A stretch of DNA of 5,826 nt. Origin: Planctomycetota bacterium. GTDB taxonomy: Bacteria > Planctomycetota > Planctomycetia > Isosphaerales > Isosphaeraceae. Positions 5,717 through 5,826 of this stretch are shown in pieces (the first letter of the stretch is position 1; each line of letters starts with the position of its first letter). Both the position numbers and the translations under genes were made by a program. Location of the stretch: NCBI GenBank assembly GCA_021778575.1, contig JAJYCH010000340.1, forward strand, positions 1 through 5,826. Reading direction: 5' to 3'. The notes under the pieces were generated by a model. That model searched no databases and had not been told where the DNA came from. It worked only from the letters and a program-made list of their open reading frames with translations.

Positions 5717-5733
5717 GGTGGGCCGAGCCCACC
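5717..5733. repeat. Short hairpin of the GGTGGGC type
   Basis: GGTGGGC (5717-5723) pairs with GCCCACC (5727-5733) around CGA. It is 45 nt after the lactonase-like gene's stop and is followed by a T-rich stretch (5739-5760), so it may end that transcript. It is also part of the inverted-repeat cluster that runs to the window end. Confidence 0.5.
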
Positions 5734-5826
5734 CTACATTGTTATCTTTGATTTTCTCATTGTCCTACGTCGATTCGTAGGGTGGGTCGAGTGCAACGAG
5801 CCCCACCACGCACTCATGGTGGGGCT
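5728..5826. repeat. Inverted-repeat cluster, GTAGGGTGGG type, cut by window end
   Basis: CCCACCCTAC at 5728-5737 is the exact complement of GTAGGGTGGG at 5777-5786. Next to it, AGCCCCACCA at 5799-5808 is the exact complement of TGGTGGGGCT at 5817-5826, which are the last bases of the window, around an 8-nt loop (5809-5816). The second palindrome is still pairing when the window ends, so it probably extends further. No coding potential was seen. The T-rich segment 5739-5760 separates the two units. Confidence 0.6.

Noticed and set aside
5672..5826. CRISPR-like array at the window end
   Set aside because: The repeats are inverted, of different length and not regularly spaced; they are palindromic elements, not direct repeats with spacers.

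Overview
The window looks like a piece of a planctomycete chromosome, probably from the Isosphaerales/Gemmatales side of the phylum. It is GC-rich. It carries a DUF1559 pilin-like protein (a family greatly expanded in Planctomycetes), a DUF3179 protein, a Tat-exported lactonase-type beta-propeller, and genes scattered singly on both strands rather than packed in operons. No database search was possible, so the taxonomy is inference from protein families.

Layout: (1) 1-766, + strand: the 3' part of a DUF1559 gene cut by the window edge, followed by a strong 20-bp stem (790-837) facing the end of the next gene. (2) 881-1507, - strand: a membrane-anchored DUF3179 protein. (3) 1508-1716: a divergent spacer with a near-consensus sigma-70 promoter (TATAAT at 1655-1660) for the next gene. 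(4) 1717-2580, + strand: an unrecognised protein with six predicted membrane segments. Its 3' end overlaps the end of (5) ispH (2557-3528, - strand), the last enzyme of the MEP isoprenoid pathway, with all Fe-S and active-site residues present. (6) 3529-3846: a spacer with the likely ispH promoter, a perfect short palindrome and an inverted-repeat element. (7) 3847-4164, + strand: a 105-residue exported protein that looks like the two ends of a secreted esterase joined with the catalytic middle missing. (8) 4165-4417: a spacer with a large perfect-type hairpin flanked by a 24-nt direct repeat. (9) 4418-5671, + strand: a seven-bladed beta-propeller of the 6-phosphogluconolactonase-like family with a twin-arginine signal. 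(10) 5672-5826: a cluster of inverted repeats cut by the window end.

The genes do not form an obvious pathway. ispH is cytosolic housekeeping; most of the others are envelope or exported proteins of the kind planctomycetes carry in large numbers. I see no defence system, CRISPR array, transposase, tRNA or rRNA. The parts most worth a second look are the apparent internally deleted esterase, and the fact that each of the last three intergenic gaps holds a different palindromic REP-like element.
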